Shown here piece after piece: positions 41,964-50,423 of a stretch of 64,000 nucleotides of DNA. The translations under genes and the position numbers were made by a program. The notes under the pieces are model-generated. The model saw only the letters and a list, made by a program, of their open reading frames with translations, was not told the origin of the DNA and ran no database searches. Source of the DNA: Blastococcus xanthinilyticus (GTDB lineage Bacteria; Actinomycetota; Actinomycetes; Mycobacteriales; Geodermatophilaceae); contig NZ_VNHW01000001.1 in assembly GCF_008124835.1 (NCBI RefSeq), positions 496,001 to 560,000 of the forward strand, read 5' to 3'. Numbering within the stretch: the stretch's first letter is position 1; every line of letters begins with the position of its first letter.

Positions 41964-42443
41964 GTGGAGCAGCTCGCCGCTTCGCTCGACGGCGGGGTGT
42001 GGCAGAACTACGACCTTGGGGCCATTCCGCGGATCGGCCCCACCGAAGTCCTGCCCGGCATCTGGGCTGGGAACTTGGATGGCGCCCGCTACAGCGAGGA
42101 GGACTTCGCCGTCACCTCGCTGTGCCGGCTGGGCGAGCCGTTCCCGCACCCGGTGCACCGGATGGCCTACATCGCCGACAACGAGCACAACGCCGATCTC
42201 GACGTGATGCTCGCCGACGTCCTCGACGACATGAAGGCGCTCCAGGACGAGGGCCACCGGCTGCTGGTGCACTGCCACGGCGGCGCCTCCCGAACCGGGC
42301 TGGTGCTGCGCGGCTACCTAATCCGCGAGCACGGGATGTCGGTCGAGGAGGCGACGGCCCACGTCGCCGAGCGTTGGCCCCACCTGGGTCTGTGGAACGA
42401 CAGCTTCGCCGCCGCGCTCGAGCGCCTTGCTCGACGACCGTGA
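41964..42443 (+). CDS. Stand-alone dual-specificity phosphatase domain, duplicate of the fusion's C terminus
   Basis: With the GTG at 41964 (GGAG nine bases upstream) this encodes 159 residues almost the same as the last 155 of the ADP-ribosylglycohydrolase fusion: about 14 differences by eye, with the CX5R loop HCHGGASRTG and all of MAYIADNEHNADLDVML kept. Substitutions are mostly conservative and there are no frameshifts or gaps, so it looks selected and functional. The glycohydrolase domain is missing. Translation might start further upstream, but that sequence is not similar to anything seen. Confidence 0.72.
   Translation: MEQLAASLDGGVWQNYDLGAIPRIGPTEVLPGIWAGNLDGARYSEEDFAVTSLCRLGEPFPHPVHRMAYIADNEHNADLDVMLADVLDDMKALQDEGHRLLVHCHGGASRTGLVLRGYLIREHGMSVEEATAHVAERWPHLGLWNDSFAAALERLARRP
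41970..42437 (+). repeat. 468-bp duplicated segment (other copy 38490-38957)
   Basis: The segment aligns without gaps to 38490-38957, the phosphatase part of the glycohydrolase fusion gene, in the same orientation, 3480 bp away. Many of the differences are at third codon positions, so protein similarity was kept. The copper oxidase gene lies between the copies. Confidence 0.88.
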
Positions 42444-42639
42444 TCCGCCGTCCCGTAGACGTTTCCGCTGGTGACCATGCAATGGGCCGTGCGCCGCAAC
42501 ACCGGGCGACCCCCACGACAGCAGCCTCCATTGTCTCGGTAGCACGCCTGGCCCCATGTGCCGACCTACCGGGTTGGTGTCACTGCGTAGTTGCGCTTTG
42601 TGACTACCCTCGCCTCGACGCACCTACGGAAGGGGGCTC

Positions 42640-45255
42640 GTGGTGACAGCCGCGGGGGTCACGCAAGAGCAGGTAGACGAGCTGTACCAGGTCTTTCAAA
42701 AGATCACACAGTCGATGACGCCGCACGAGGCCGTGAAGAACCTGCAGCTGTTCGGGGCGAACGACGGGATGATCCGCGCGGTCCGGGCACGTCACGAGAC
42801 GGAGAGCCTGCGCATCCGGAATCTGGATGAGCCCGCATCGGTGTACCTCGACGGGCGTCAGACCTGGTACACGGGCCCCGACATGGAGAACGACCGCAAC
42901 TGGCCTGCGCTGGTGGCGTCGATGAGGCGTAAGGACTTCGGCGAGGACAACATCACCTCGATCGACAAGTCCTCCACCAAGATCGTGTCCTTGCTGGACC
43001 ATCCGAAGCAGGACCGGTACCGGACCCGGGGCCTCGTCGTGGGCTACGTCCAGTCAGGCAAGACGACCAACTTCACGGCCGTCATGGCGAAGGCCGCCGA
43101 CAAGGGCTTCAAGCTCTTCATCGTTCTCTCCGGCATTCACAACACCCTTCGCCGGCAGACCCAGATCCGACTGGTCAAGGACCTCGTCGACACGAACCCC
43201 AGTCAGTGGCACCAGGTCACCAACGAGGTCCACGACTTCACACCCCCGCCGAACCCGAAGGCCTTCTTCGCCGCCAAGGACCAGCACCTGCTCCTGGTCG
43301 TGAAGAAGAACGCCGCAGTGCTGCGAAAACTGCGCAACTGGCTCGCCTCGGCCGGGGAGTACCTGGACCAGTGCCCGACCTTGATCATCGACGATGAGGC
43401 CGACCAGTCCACGGTTGCGACCGCGAAGATAAACCCGTTGCTCTTCGAGGTCCTCGACAAGTTCCCCAAGGTCGGCTACGTGGGATATACGGCGACCCCG
43501 TTCGCCAATCTGTTGATCGACCCGTCAGCGGACGAGAACTTCTATCCGCGAGACTTCATCGTCAACCTTCCGAGACCAACCGGGTATCACGGTACCGAGA
43601 TTCTCTTCGGCCGCGACCTGTTGGACGGTGAGGATCCGGCGGATCTGCCGGGCGGCTACGACATGGTGCGGCTGGTGCCGGACGACGAGGTCGACGACCT
43701 CAAGCCGCGGAACAAGAAGGAGGCCGCCACCTTCCAGCCGGCATTAACCCGATCGCTGCAGGCAGCGGTGGAGTGGTTCTGGCTGGCGACCGCGGCACGC
43801 CGCGCGCGGGGAGGCGGTAACCCCCATTCGACGATGCTCGTCCACACGACGACCGAGACCGCCGTGCACGAGGCCTTCAAGGAGCCTCTGGAGCACCTGC
43901 GGCAGTCACTGCTCGAACGGCTGCACCTTTCGGAGTCCCGCACCGTGGAACGGCTACGGACGACGTGGGAACGCGAGACCAACCTGGTGCCGGCTGCCGA
44001 TCTCGGCGAGGCGAAGGTCCCGTTCGAGACGGTGATGACTCATCTCCCGAAGGTCGTTCGCGAGACCAGGGTCGTCATCGACAATTACCGCAGCAGCGAC
44101 CGGCTGAACTATGAGTCGGGGCCCGTCACCGCCATTGCGGTGGGCGGCAACACCCTGTCTCGCGGGCTGACGCTGGAAGGTTTGGTGTCCAGCCTCTTCG
44201 TGAGAGCCGTGTCCGCGTACGACACGTTGCTGCAGATGGGTCGCTGGTTCGGGTACCGCAACGGCTACGCCGACCTCCCTCGAATCTGGATGACCGAAGA
44301 GCTGGGCATGTGGTTCAGCCACCTGGCGACGGTTGAGGCGGACATGCGTCGCGACATCGATCGCTACATGCACAACCCTGCAGAGACGCCGCTGACGTTC
44401 GCCGTGAGACTCCGGTCTCACCCGCAGATGGCCATCACGTCCAAGGCCAAGATGAAGTCGGCGGTCCTCGCGCACGCGAAGTATGGGGGAACGCTCGTCG
44501 AGTCCCGGTTCTTTGACGTGACCGAGCGCGGCCGCGGCGTCCTCGAGGCGAACGCGAGTGCTGCGCGGGATTTGATTCGTGCAGCACGTCAGCACGGCAT
44601 CGTGGGGCCAGCTCCGCGACCAGAGACGGCCCTGTTCACGGCGGTGCCCACCGACGACGTGGTTGCCTTCCTGCAGACGTATGCGTTCCACGAACGCTCG
44701 GAGGAAGGGAACCGAGATCGGCTGGTCGACTACATCACGAAGCGGGCGCGCGATGGCGGGCTCAACCGGTGGACCGTCGCGGTTATCGGGAACTCGCAGG
44801 CAACCTCGGACACTCCTTCTTGCGATCTCGGCTCGGGCGTCGACGTGCGCATGGTCAAGCGCGCCCGGCTGGGCCAGCCGTCGGAGACCGCTTTCGACGG
44901 CGTCGCCGACATCAAGACGCTGTCCAGCCGCAGGGACGAACACGTCGACCTGAACACTGACGGCGCCGACACCAGCTCCCGGCAGCGCATCCTCGATCTC
45001 CGTCAGGAGCAGCGGCCGGGTGAGGGGCTTGTCCTGGTGTATCCGATCGAACCCGAGTCCGACACGGGCAAGGGTGGCCGGCTACCGCTGCGCGCACCGA
45101 CCGAGGACGTCGTAATCGGCGTGGCCCTGCTGTTCCCCACCCCGCCCTCCGGCGGCCGCGACTCCGAGGTCGAGTACTACAGCGCCGACCTGTCCAAGGT
45201 GAACGTGGAGGTGGAGGACACGTCCATCCTCGACTACGACGACGAGGCCGCGTGA
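42640..45255 (+). CDS. Z1-domain superfamily II helicase-like protein
   Basis: The 871-residue protein has the Z1 domain helicase motifs: Walker A in VVGYVQSGKTTNF (near 132), Walker B LIIDDEADQST (near 248), GYTATPFANLL (motif III) and, in the second half, NTLSRGLTLEGL and QMGRWFGYRNGYAD (near 531, motif VI-like). Z1 proteins occur with nucleases, GHKL ATPases and methylases in predicted restriction systems. It opens a five-gene operon in which every junction is a 4-bp overlap. The GTG start (42640 or 42643) has GGAAGGGGG upstream. Codon choice is less GC-biased than in flanking genes (ATA, TTG and TTA-type codons occur), suggesting acquisition by transfer. Confidence 0.88.
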   Translation: MVTAAGVTQEQVDELYQVFQKITQSMTPHEAVKNLQLFGANDGMIRAVRARHETESLRIRNLDEPASVYLDGRQTWYTGPDMENDRNWPALVASMRRKDFGEDNITSIDKSSTKIVSLLDHPKQDRYRTRGLVVGYVQSGKTTNFTAVMAKAADKGFKLFIVLSGIHNTLRRQTQIRLVKDLVDTNPSQWHQVTNEVHDFTPPPNPKAFFAAKDQHLLLVVKKNAAVLRKLRNWLASAGEYLDQCPTLIIDDEADQSTVATAKINPLLFEVLDKFPKVGYVGYTATPFANLLIDPSADENFYPRDFIVNLPRPTGYHGTEILFGRDLLDGEDPADLPGGYDMVRLVPDDEVDDLKPRNKKEAATFQPALTRSLQAAVEWFWLATAARRARGGGNPHSTMLVHTTTETAVHEAFKEPLEHLRQSLLERLHLSESRTVERLRTTWERETNLVPAADLGEAKVPFETVMTHLPKVVRETRVVIDNYRSSDRLNYESGPVTAIAVGGNTLSRGLTLEGLVSSLFVRAVSAYDTLLQMGRWFGYRNGYADLPRIWMTEELGMWFSHLATVEADMRRDIDRYMHNPAETPLTFAVRLRSHPQMAITSKAKMKSAVLAHAKYGGTLVESRFFDVTERGRGVLEANASAARDLIRAARQHGIVGPAPRPETALFTAVPTDDVVAFLQTYAFHERSEEGNRDRLVDYITKRARDGGLNRWTVAVIGNSQATSDTPSCDLGSGVDVRMVKRARLGQPSETAFDGVADIKTLSSRRDEHVDLNTDGADTSSRQRILDLRQEQRPGEGLVLVYPIEPESDTGKGGRLPLRAPTEDVVIGVALLFPTPPSGGRDSEVEYYSADLSKVNVEVEDTSILDYDDEAA

Positions 45256-46244
45256 CCGTCAGCACCCGGGACCTCGATCTCATCTGGAACGCCGCAGCCG
45301 GTCGCCCAGCGGTCACCAGCTTCCGCACGGCTCCCGTCGGAGTCGAGACGCCGCAGGGGCCGGTCCAGGCGGGCCTCGACGCCCAGGGGCACCGACACCT
45401 GCTCGTGCCCCTTGCGGCGAGGCACACGCTGCAGGAGGTCCTCGACGGTGACGCCGTCGTCCTCCGACGGCGAGCTCTGGAGGACGAGAACAGGTATCAG
45501 CCCTACGCCTCCCTGGAGCTCGTCGACGAGGGACTCGGGGACCTCTTCAAGGCGCTGTGCGTGGAAGTGGTCGAACGCATCGCCGCGACCCCCGACCGGG
45601 CCGTCGCTGCACTTCGCGAGGTGCTGAAGGAGTGGCGTGCGCTGCTTGCCGGCAACAGCCGTCCTCTCAGCGCGACGGCACTGGCCGGCCTCTTCGGGGA
45701 GCTTCATCTACTTCGGACCGCGCTCCGTCGTGACCCCGGCGCCGTCGCCTTCTGGACCGGTCCCAGTGGTTCCGCCCAGGACTTCCACCACGGCCGCCAC
45801 GCCGTGGAGGTCAAGACGACGACTGCTCCCGAGGGCCGGTCGATCCGCGTCCACGGGGCGGACCAGCTCGACGTGGAGGCACCGGGCCGACTCCTGCTTC
45901 GCTGGCTGAGAGTCCGATCCGATCAAGGCACGTCCGTCCCGGACCTGGTGACGGAGATCCTCGGCCTGACGGACGACAGCACCGCCTTTCGTCTGCTGCT
46001 GCACAAGGTCGGCTATCGCGAGGCGGATCGGCAGGTCTACGACCGCACGCGATTCGAGGTGCTCGAGGAGCGGGTGTACGAGGTGGGCCCCGGTTTCCCA
46101 CGTATCACGCCGTCGGGGCTCACCGGCGACGCCGCGGCTCCGGGCCTCGGCCCCATCGACTACACACTCGACCTGGACGCCCCCTCTGCGGACGCGAAGC
46201 GCGTAGATGTGGACCCTGCGGACTTTCTCTTGGCGGGCCCGTGA
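45252..46244 (+). CDS. PD-(D/E)XK nuclease (DUF4420-like)
   Basis: The 330-residue protein has the catalytic pattern of PD-(D/E)XK nucleases: Glu in LFGELHLLR (near 150), Asp in SAQDFHHGRH (near 177) and the E-x-K of AVEVKTTT (near 185). The order and spacing match DUF4420 proteins found beside Z1 helicases. GTG start overlapping the Z1 stop. It should be the DNA-cutting component of the system, with the Z1 protein as motor. Confidence 0.83.
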   Translation: MTVSTRDLDLIWNAAAGRPAVTSFRTAPVGVETPQGPVQAGLDAQGHRHLLVPLAARHTLQEVLDGDAVVLRRRALEDENRYQPYASLELVDEGLGDLFKALCVEVVERIAATPDRAVAALREVLKEWRALLAGNSRPLSATALAGLFGELHLLRTALRRDPGAVAFWTGPSGSAQDFHHGRHAVEVKTTTAPEGRSIRVHGADQLDVEAPGRLLLRWLRVRSDQGTSVPDLVTEILGLTDDSTAFRLLLHKVGYREADRQVYDRTRFEVLEERVYEVGPGFPRITPSGLTGDAAAPGLGPIDYTLDLDAPSADAKRVDVDPADFLLAGP

Positions 46245-48136
46245 TCACACCGCGCTGGTGGTCCCAGCCGTTCCCTCCCACCGGCGCAATTGCGTCGGAG
46301 GGCATTCGTAACCAGCTCGGCCGGCCACCGGTCGATCCCCTGACGGTTTTCGTCCGAGAGACCGCACAGAATTCCTGGGACGCCCGACTGCCGGACGTGG
46401 AGACGGTTTACCGCCTTGAGTTGACGACGGTCGCGCCTACCCACCGTCCGACATGGGAGCGACTGCTCACCCCGCCAGCCGGCGTGCAGGAACACCTGGG
46501 CGTCGGACGTGCCGTACGGACGCCCAACCTGCGACTCCTGTCGGTGGTCGACCGGGGCACGAAGGGGCTTGGTGGCCCGACCAGGGCGGACCAGCTCGCG
46601 GACGGGCGACGCGACTGGATCTCGTTCGTGCTCAACGTCGGCGAGAAGCGAGACACCACCCAGGGCGGCGGCACGTACGGCTACGGCAAGGCCGTCCTCT
46701 ATCGGCTCTCCCGTGTGGGCACCATCCTCGTCTACACCCGCACGGCAGACGAGCACGGAGGACTCTCCTCCCGTCTCATCGGGATCGCGCTCGGCAGCTC
46801 CTTCGACAACCGCGGCCGCGTCGACACCGAGAGCCGGCCTTTCACCGGGCGGCACTGGTGGGGGGACGTCCGTGACGACCACGTGGAACCGCTCCTCGGA
46901 GAGGACGCCGACGAGGTCGCCCGGTCGCTGGGACTCACCCCCTTCGGCCCCGGGGAGTCCGGTACGACCCTGGTCGTCATCGACCCCGACCTGGACGAGT
47001 TCGACGACATGGACCACGCGGCACGCCACCTGGCCGACACGATCGCGTGGCAGCTCTGGCCGATCATGCTTCCCGAGCGCGGTGCTCAGCGCCTGACCCC
47101 GGAGGTCGTGTCCTCCGGGGTTCCTCACCCGGTCCCCGACCCGGCCCGTACCTATCCGCTGCGAATGTTCGTCGCGGCGTATCGCGGCCTGAAGTCGGAC
47201 GCCGCGACGACTCTCGAGAGCGGCAACCCCAGGAAGCGCCTCGGCCGCTTCGCGCTCGAGCGCGCGGTGGTCGTGCCGATGACTGCCGGGGCCGCGTCGA
47301 TGGCCGCCGGATTCGCCGGGGTGGAGGGCGATCCGCACCACGTGTGCCTGATGCGTTCTCCCGAGCTCGTCGTCCGCTACTACGAGGGACCGACCACCAG
47401 CTCGGTGCACAGCGTCTATGCGGGCGTCTTCCGCGCCGACGACGACCTGGACGAGGTCTACGCCGCCTCTGAACCCCCAACGCACGACAACTGGGTCTAC
47501 GAGCAGTTGACCGGCCCCGACCGGACTTTCGTCCGGGTCACCTTCACCCGCCTCCGGGAGCAGCTCACCGTCTTCCGGGCGCCGGTACAGGCGGCAGTCT
47601 CCACCAGGTCGCGCACCGCTCTGGGCGCCGCCAGCAGCTACCTGGGAGGCCTCGTCGCGGCAGCGTTCGCAGCAGCGCCGGAGAACTCGACCGCTTCGGC
47701 TGGCGTCCGCCGTTCCCAGGGCGCTGCGACGGCCGGAGGCACACGGCCCGAGTCCTCCGGTGCGGTCGACGACCGACGGCCGGCCGCCGCTGGCAGGGCG
47801 CGGGTGACGACACTCGTGGAGCCCCACCTCGAAGAAATTGAAGGAGCACTCGTGGTGGTCGCTCGGTACGGCATCGACGCCCTCGGCTCTGTCCGGTTGG
47901 AGGCCCGCCTGGCCGTCGCGACGTGGGAGGGGCGTGAGGACGAGCCCCCGGCAGGAGCCGAGCGGCCCCGCGTCAGGCACTGGAGCACCCCCGACGGCGT
48001 CGTCGCGGGGGACTCGTGCACGCTCGTCGGGCCGGCCGAGGTGGACCTCGTGGTGACTCCCGTGCCGGACACCGCGACCGAGATCGGTCTGGTCGCGACG
48101 CCCGCGACCGAAACCCTTCCTGCGAGTGCCACGTGA
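46241..48136 (+). CDS. MORC/MutL-like GHKL ATPase
   Basis: The 631-residue protein has the Bergerat (GHKL) ATP site: VFVRETAQNSWDAR (Glu40 and Asn44 of the N box), VVDRGTKGLGG (G1 box, near 103) and GGGTYGYGKA (G2 box, near 145). A large C-terminal part (about 330-631) follows, including a variable Ala/Arg/Gly linker near 490-530 and a final beta-rich domain. Such ATPases were proposed as prokaryotic relatives of eukaryotic MORC proteins working in restriction systems, as ATP-gated clamps. It overlaps genes on both sides by 4 bp. Confidence 0.8.
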   Translation: MITPRWWSQPFPPTGAIASEGIRNQLGRPPVDPLTVFVRETAQNSWDARLPDVETVYRLELTTVAPTHRPTWERLLTPPAGVQEHLGVGRAVRTPNLRLLSVVDRGTKGLGGPTRADQLADGRRDWISFVLNVGEKRDTTQGGGTYGYGKAVLYRLSRVGTILVYTRTADEHGGLSSRLIGIALGSSFDNRGRVDTESRPFTGRHWWGDVRDDHVEPLLGEDADEVARSLGLTPFGPGESGTTLVVIDPDLDEFDDMDHAARHLADTIAWQLWPIMLPERGAQRLTPEVVSSGVPHPVPDPARTYPLRMFVAAYRGLKSDAATTLESGNPRKRLGRFALERAVVVPMTAGAASMAAGFAGVEGDPHHVCLMRSPELVVRYYEGPTTSSVHSVYAGVFRADDDLDEVYAASEPPTHDNWVYEQLTGPDRTFVRVTFTRLREQLTVFRAPVQAAVSTRSRTALGAASSYLGGLVAAAFAAAPENSTASAGVRRSQGAATAGGTRPESSGAVDDRRPAAAGRARVTTLVEPHLEEIEGALVVVARYGIDALGSVRLEARLAVATWEGREDEPPAGAERPRVRHWSTPDGVVAGDSCTLVGPAEVDLVVTPVPDTATEIGLVATPATETLPASAT

Positions 48137-49026
48137 CGCGCGTCTTCCCGTTCCTGCGTCCGCCCGGCGACGTCGTGACCGTGGGCCCGTGGTCACGCCT
48201 CACCCCCGACGGAGGGGAACCGCTGCCCGAAACGCTCACCGACTGGGACTACAGCACCACCCTGTCCCTGCACCGACCGCTGAAGGTCGACGGTCTTCGC
48301 CTGCGCCGGCTCAGCGGCCTGCCGGAGGACGCGGCCGTCGACCTGAGCGTCCAGTGGTTGGCCACCAGCTCGGCGCTGCGCGGGCGGGCCTGGCACGCGG
48401 AGCTTCCTGCCGATGACGGCTCGGACGTCACCATCGACTTCTCGCTCCCCGGGGACGACCTCGGGGGGACCCTCGAACTCATCACCAGCATCACGCTCCG
48501 GCGTCCAACTCCAGGGGCATCCATGGCGGCGGCAACGCGGCCGGGCAGTGTGCTCTGGGCGGACCGGCAGCGCGTGCTCCTCGAAGGCGAGAACACCCTC
48601 TTCCCCATTGCGACCGCCGACTTCCACGACCTGCCGTATCCCACCGGCGCAGGCTGGTACCTCCACATCGAGGAGGACCTCGAGGCAGCCGCCCTCGGTT
48701 CGATCCTGCTGGTGGTGAACGAGCGTCACGAAGTCGTCATCCGCGCGGTGGAGGCGGCCTCCTCGCCCACGGAGGCCGATATGAGGGTTCTGTCCGCGCT
48801 GCGTTCCGACGTCCTCCGAGTCCTCGTCGAACGTGCCCTCACGAGCGAGGACCTGACCGAGGAGAGCGACTACCCGATCGGCTCGCTCGGCGCCCTGCTC
48901 GTCACCGTGGTCCGTAACGCCTTCCCCGCCTTCTCCATGGAGGCACTACGGCGAGAGCGACAGGCAGCGCCCGCGCTGTTCAGCAGCCGGATCCAGGAGA
49001 CCTCCCAGGTGATGGTGGGCCCGTGA
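48133..49026 (+). CDS. Unrecognised protein of the Z1/GHKL operon
   Basis: With the GTG at 48133 (4-bp overlap with the ATPase gene) this encodes 297 residues. It opens with TRVFPFLRPPGD and is mostly beta-strand with acidic turns (for example VTIDFSLPGDDLGG, ADFHDLPYPTGAGWY), then a helical C terminus from about 215 (ADMRVLSALRSDVLRVLVER). There is no nuclease, helicase, HTH, zinc or membrane motif that I can see. Coupling on both sides suggests it is a structural or specificity component of the same complex. Family unknown to me. Confidence 0.75.
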   Translation: MTRVFPFLRPPGDVVTVGPWSRLTPDGGEPLPETLTDWDYSTTLSLHRPLKVDGLRLRRLSGLPEDAAVDLSVQWLATSSALRGRAWHAELPADDGSDVTIDFSLPGDDLGGTLELITSITLRRPTPGASMAAATRPGSVLWADRQRVLLEGENTLFPIATADFHDLPYPTGAGWYLHIEEDLEAAALGSILLVVNERHEVVIRAVEAASSPTEADMRVLSALRSDVLRVLVERALTSEDLTEESDYPIGSLGALLVTVVRNAFPAFSMEALRRERQAAPALFSSRIQETSQVMVGP

Positions 49027-49811
49027 GCGTCCTGTACCCCCGGCTCCTGGGCGATGCCGCGAAGAGGCTCCACCAGGAACACCTGCAGTCCTCGATATCC
49101 GCGCTGAGCGCCCGACACGCGCTCCGCCATCCTGCGGCCGTCTTCGCTGCCACGGGCGGCCGACGCATCACCCAGGACGAGCTTCAGCAGCTGCGCGACG
49201 ACGTCCTCGAGGTCGCCCGCCGCGCCGGCTTCCCCGACGAAGGCCGGCGGCAGGACAGGGTGTCGTTCGACCTCGAGATCGCCCGACTCCTGCACGAGAG
49301 GTGCGGCCTCGTCGCCGGCGAGGCCGCCGTGCGACCGATCTGGGCGTTCCTGGCCCTTGTACTGCTGCCCGACGTCTCCTACTGGCGCTACCCGCGGCCT
49401 CCCGGGGACCGCGTCCTCGGCACGGACATCACGCGCCACGTCTGGGGACGACTGTGGTGGCGCGCCCACCTACTGGCCCTTCCACGGGAGTACGACCGGT
49501 ATCAACTGCTCGAAACCTTCGGCGAGGCCGCCTTCGACCAGATCTTCGCCCGCCGGCGTTCGATCGGCGGCAGCCGAGCACTCGTCCGCACGATCGCCGA
49601 GATCTGGCCTGCGGTGGACCACGGTCGAGTGCCCGAGCGAGAGGTGCTCATCGACGTGCTGAAGCGCCTGTCCCGTTGGGGGGCCGTCGTGGAGTTCGAG
49701 TCGCTGGACGACGACGAACTGCGACGTCAGGTACTGGACGCCGCGATCGAGTCGGCCGCGCGCCTGCGCGCACAAGCACCAGACGCAGGCCCACGGCACG
49801 CCGGCGTCTGA
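49023..49811 (+). CDS. DUF6339-like protein, last gene of the operon
   Basis: The 262-residue protein is largely helical: SISALSARHALRHPAAVFAA, then WAFLALVLLPDVSYWRYP and the conserved-looking THVWGRLWWRAHLL type segment (here TRHVWGRLWWRAHLLA). This matches what I recall of DUF6339 proteins, which occur next to Z1/DUF4420/ATPase genes. No catalytic motif is evident. It overlaps the preceding gene by 4 bp and its TGA abuts the stop of vsr on the other strand (TGATCA). Family name is held with moderate confidence. Confidence 0.65.
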   Translation: MSVLYPRLLGDAAKRLHQEHLQSSISALSARHALRHPAAVFAATGGRRITQDELQQLRDDVLEVARRAGFPDEGRRQDRVSFDLEIARLLHERCGLVAGEAAVRPIWAFLALVLLPDVSYWRYPRPPGDRVLGTDITRHVWGRLWWRAHLLALPREYDRYQLLETFGEAAFDQIFARRRSIGGSRALVRTIAEIWPAVDHGRVPEREVLIDVLKRLSRWGAVVEFESLDDDELRRQVLDAAIESAARLRAQAPDAGPRHAGV

Positions 49812-50246
49812 TCAGCGGCACGGGGCTCTCCGCACCGCGAGTTCGATGACGTCGACTGCAGCACCTGGGTCCTCGTGTTCCCAGAAGCGGAGCACAGTCC
49901 ACCCCAGGGCTCCGAGGTGCTCGTCGGTGTGCCGATCGCGCTGCTCGTTCCGCTGCAGCTTGGCGACCCACCATTCGCGGTTGGCGGTCGGAGTAGTGGC
50001 GTGCACCGGACAGGAGTGCCAGAAGCACCCGTCGACGAACACGGCGACCTTCCGGCCGAGGAAGACCATGTCGGCCCGCCGTCGTGGCAGTCCGGGAAGC
50101 GCGGCATCGACCCGGTACCGCAGGCCCCGCCGGTAGGCCTCACGACGGATGGCGACCTCGGGAGCCGTGTCCCGACGTCGGGCCCTACTCATGCGGGCGG
50201 CCACCTCAGGGCTGGATGCCGGCGGCCTATCGGTCACGCTGCCCAC
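49812..50246 (-). CDS. vsr: Very short patch repair (Vsr) endonuclease
   Basis: The 144-residue protein has the Vsr pattern: ARRRDTAPEVAIRREAYRRG, RRRADMVFLGRKVAVFVDG (catalytic Asp) and CFWHSCPVH with the zinc/active-site residues, then WWVAKLQRNEQRD. Vsr nicks at T:G mismatches formed by deamination of 5-methylcytosine. It is divergent from the C5-methylase across 177 bp, a natural partner, and convergent with the operon with no gap between stops. Confidence 0.92.
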   Translation of the reverse strand: MGSVTDRPPASSPEVAARMSRARRRDTAPEVAIRREAYRRGLRYRVDAALPGLPRRRADMVFLGRKVAVFVDGCFWHSCPVHATTPTANREWWVAKLQRNEQRDRHTDEHLGALGWTVLRFWEHEDPGAAVDVIELAVRRAPCR

Positions 50247-50423
50247 CCCCGTCCCGGCTCACCGCTCGATCTTCCGCCAGCTTGGTGCCGCGAAGCACGC
50301 GTGAACGTATGTTCGACGCAGGAACTGTCAGTCGGCGCGCTTAACGTCACCTCCGAGTTGCGATCGATAGGGTCGAGCGAAGGTACGCGGGCGCCATGGC
50401 ACGGCGGTCGCGCCGGCTGAACG

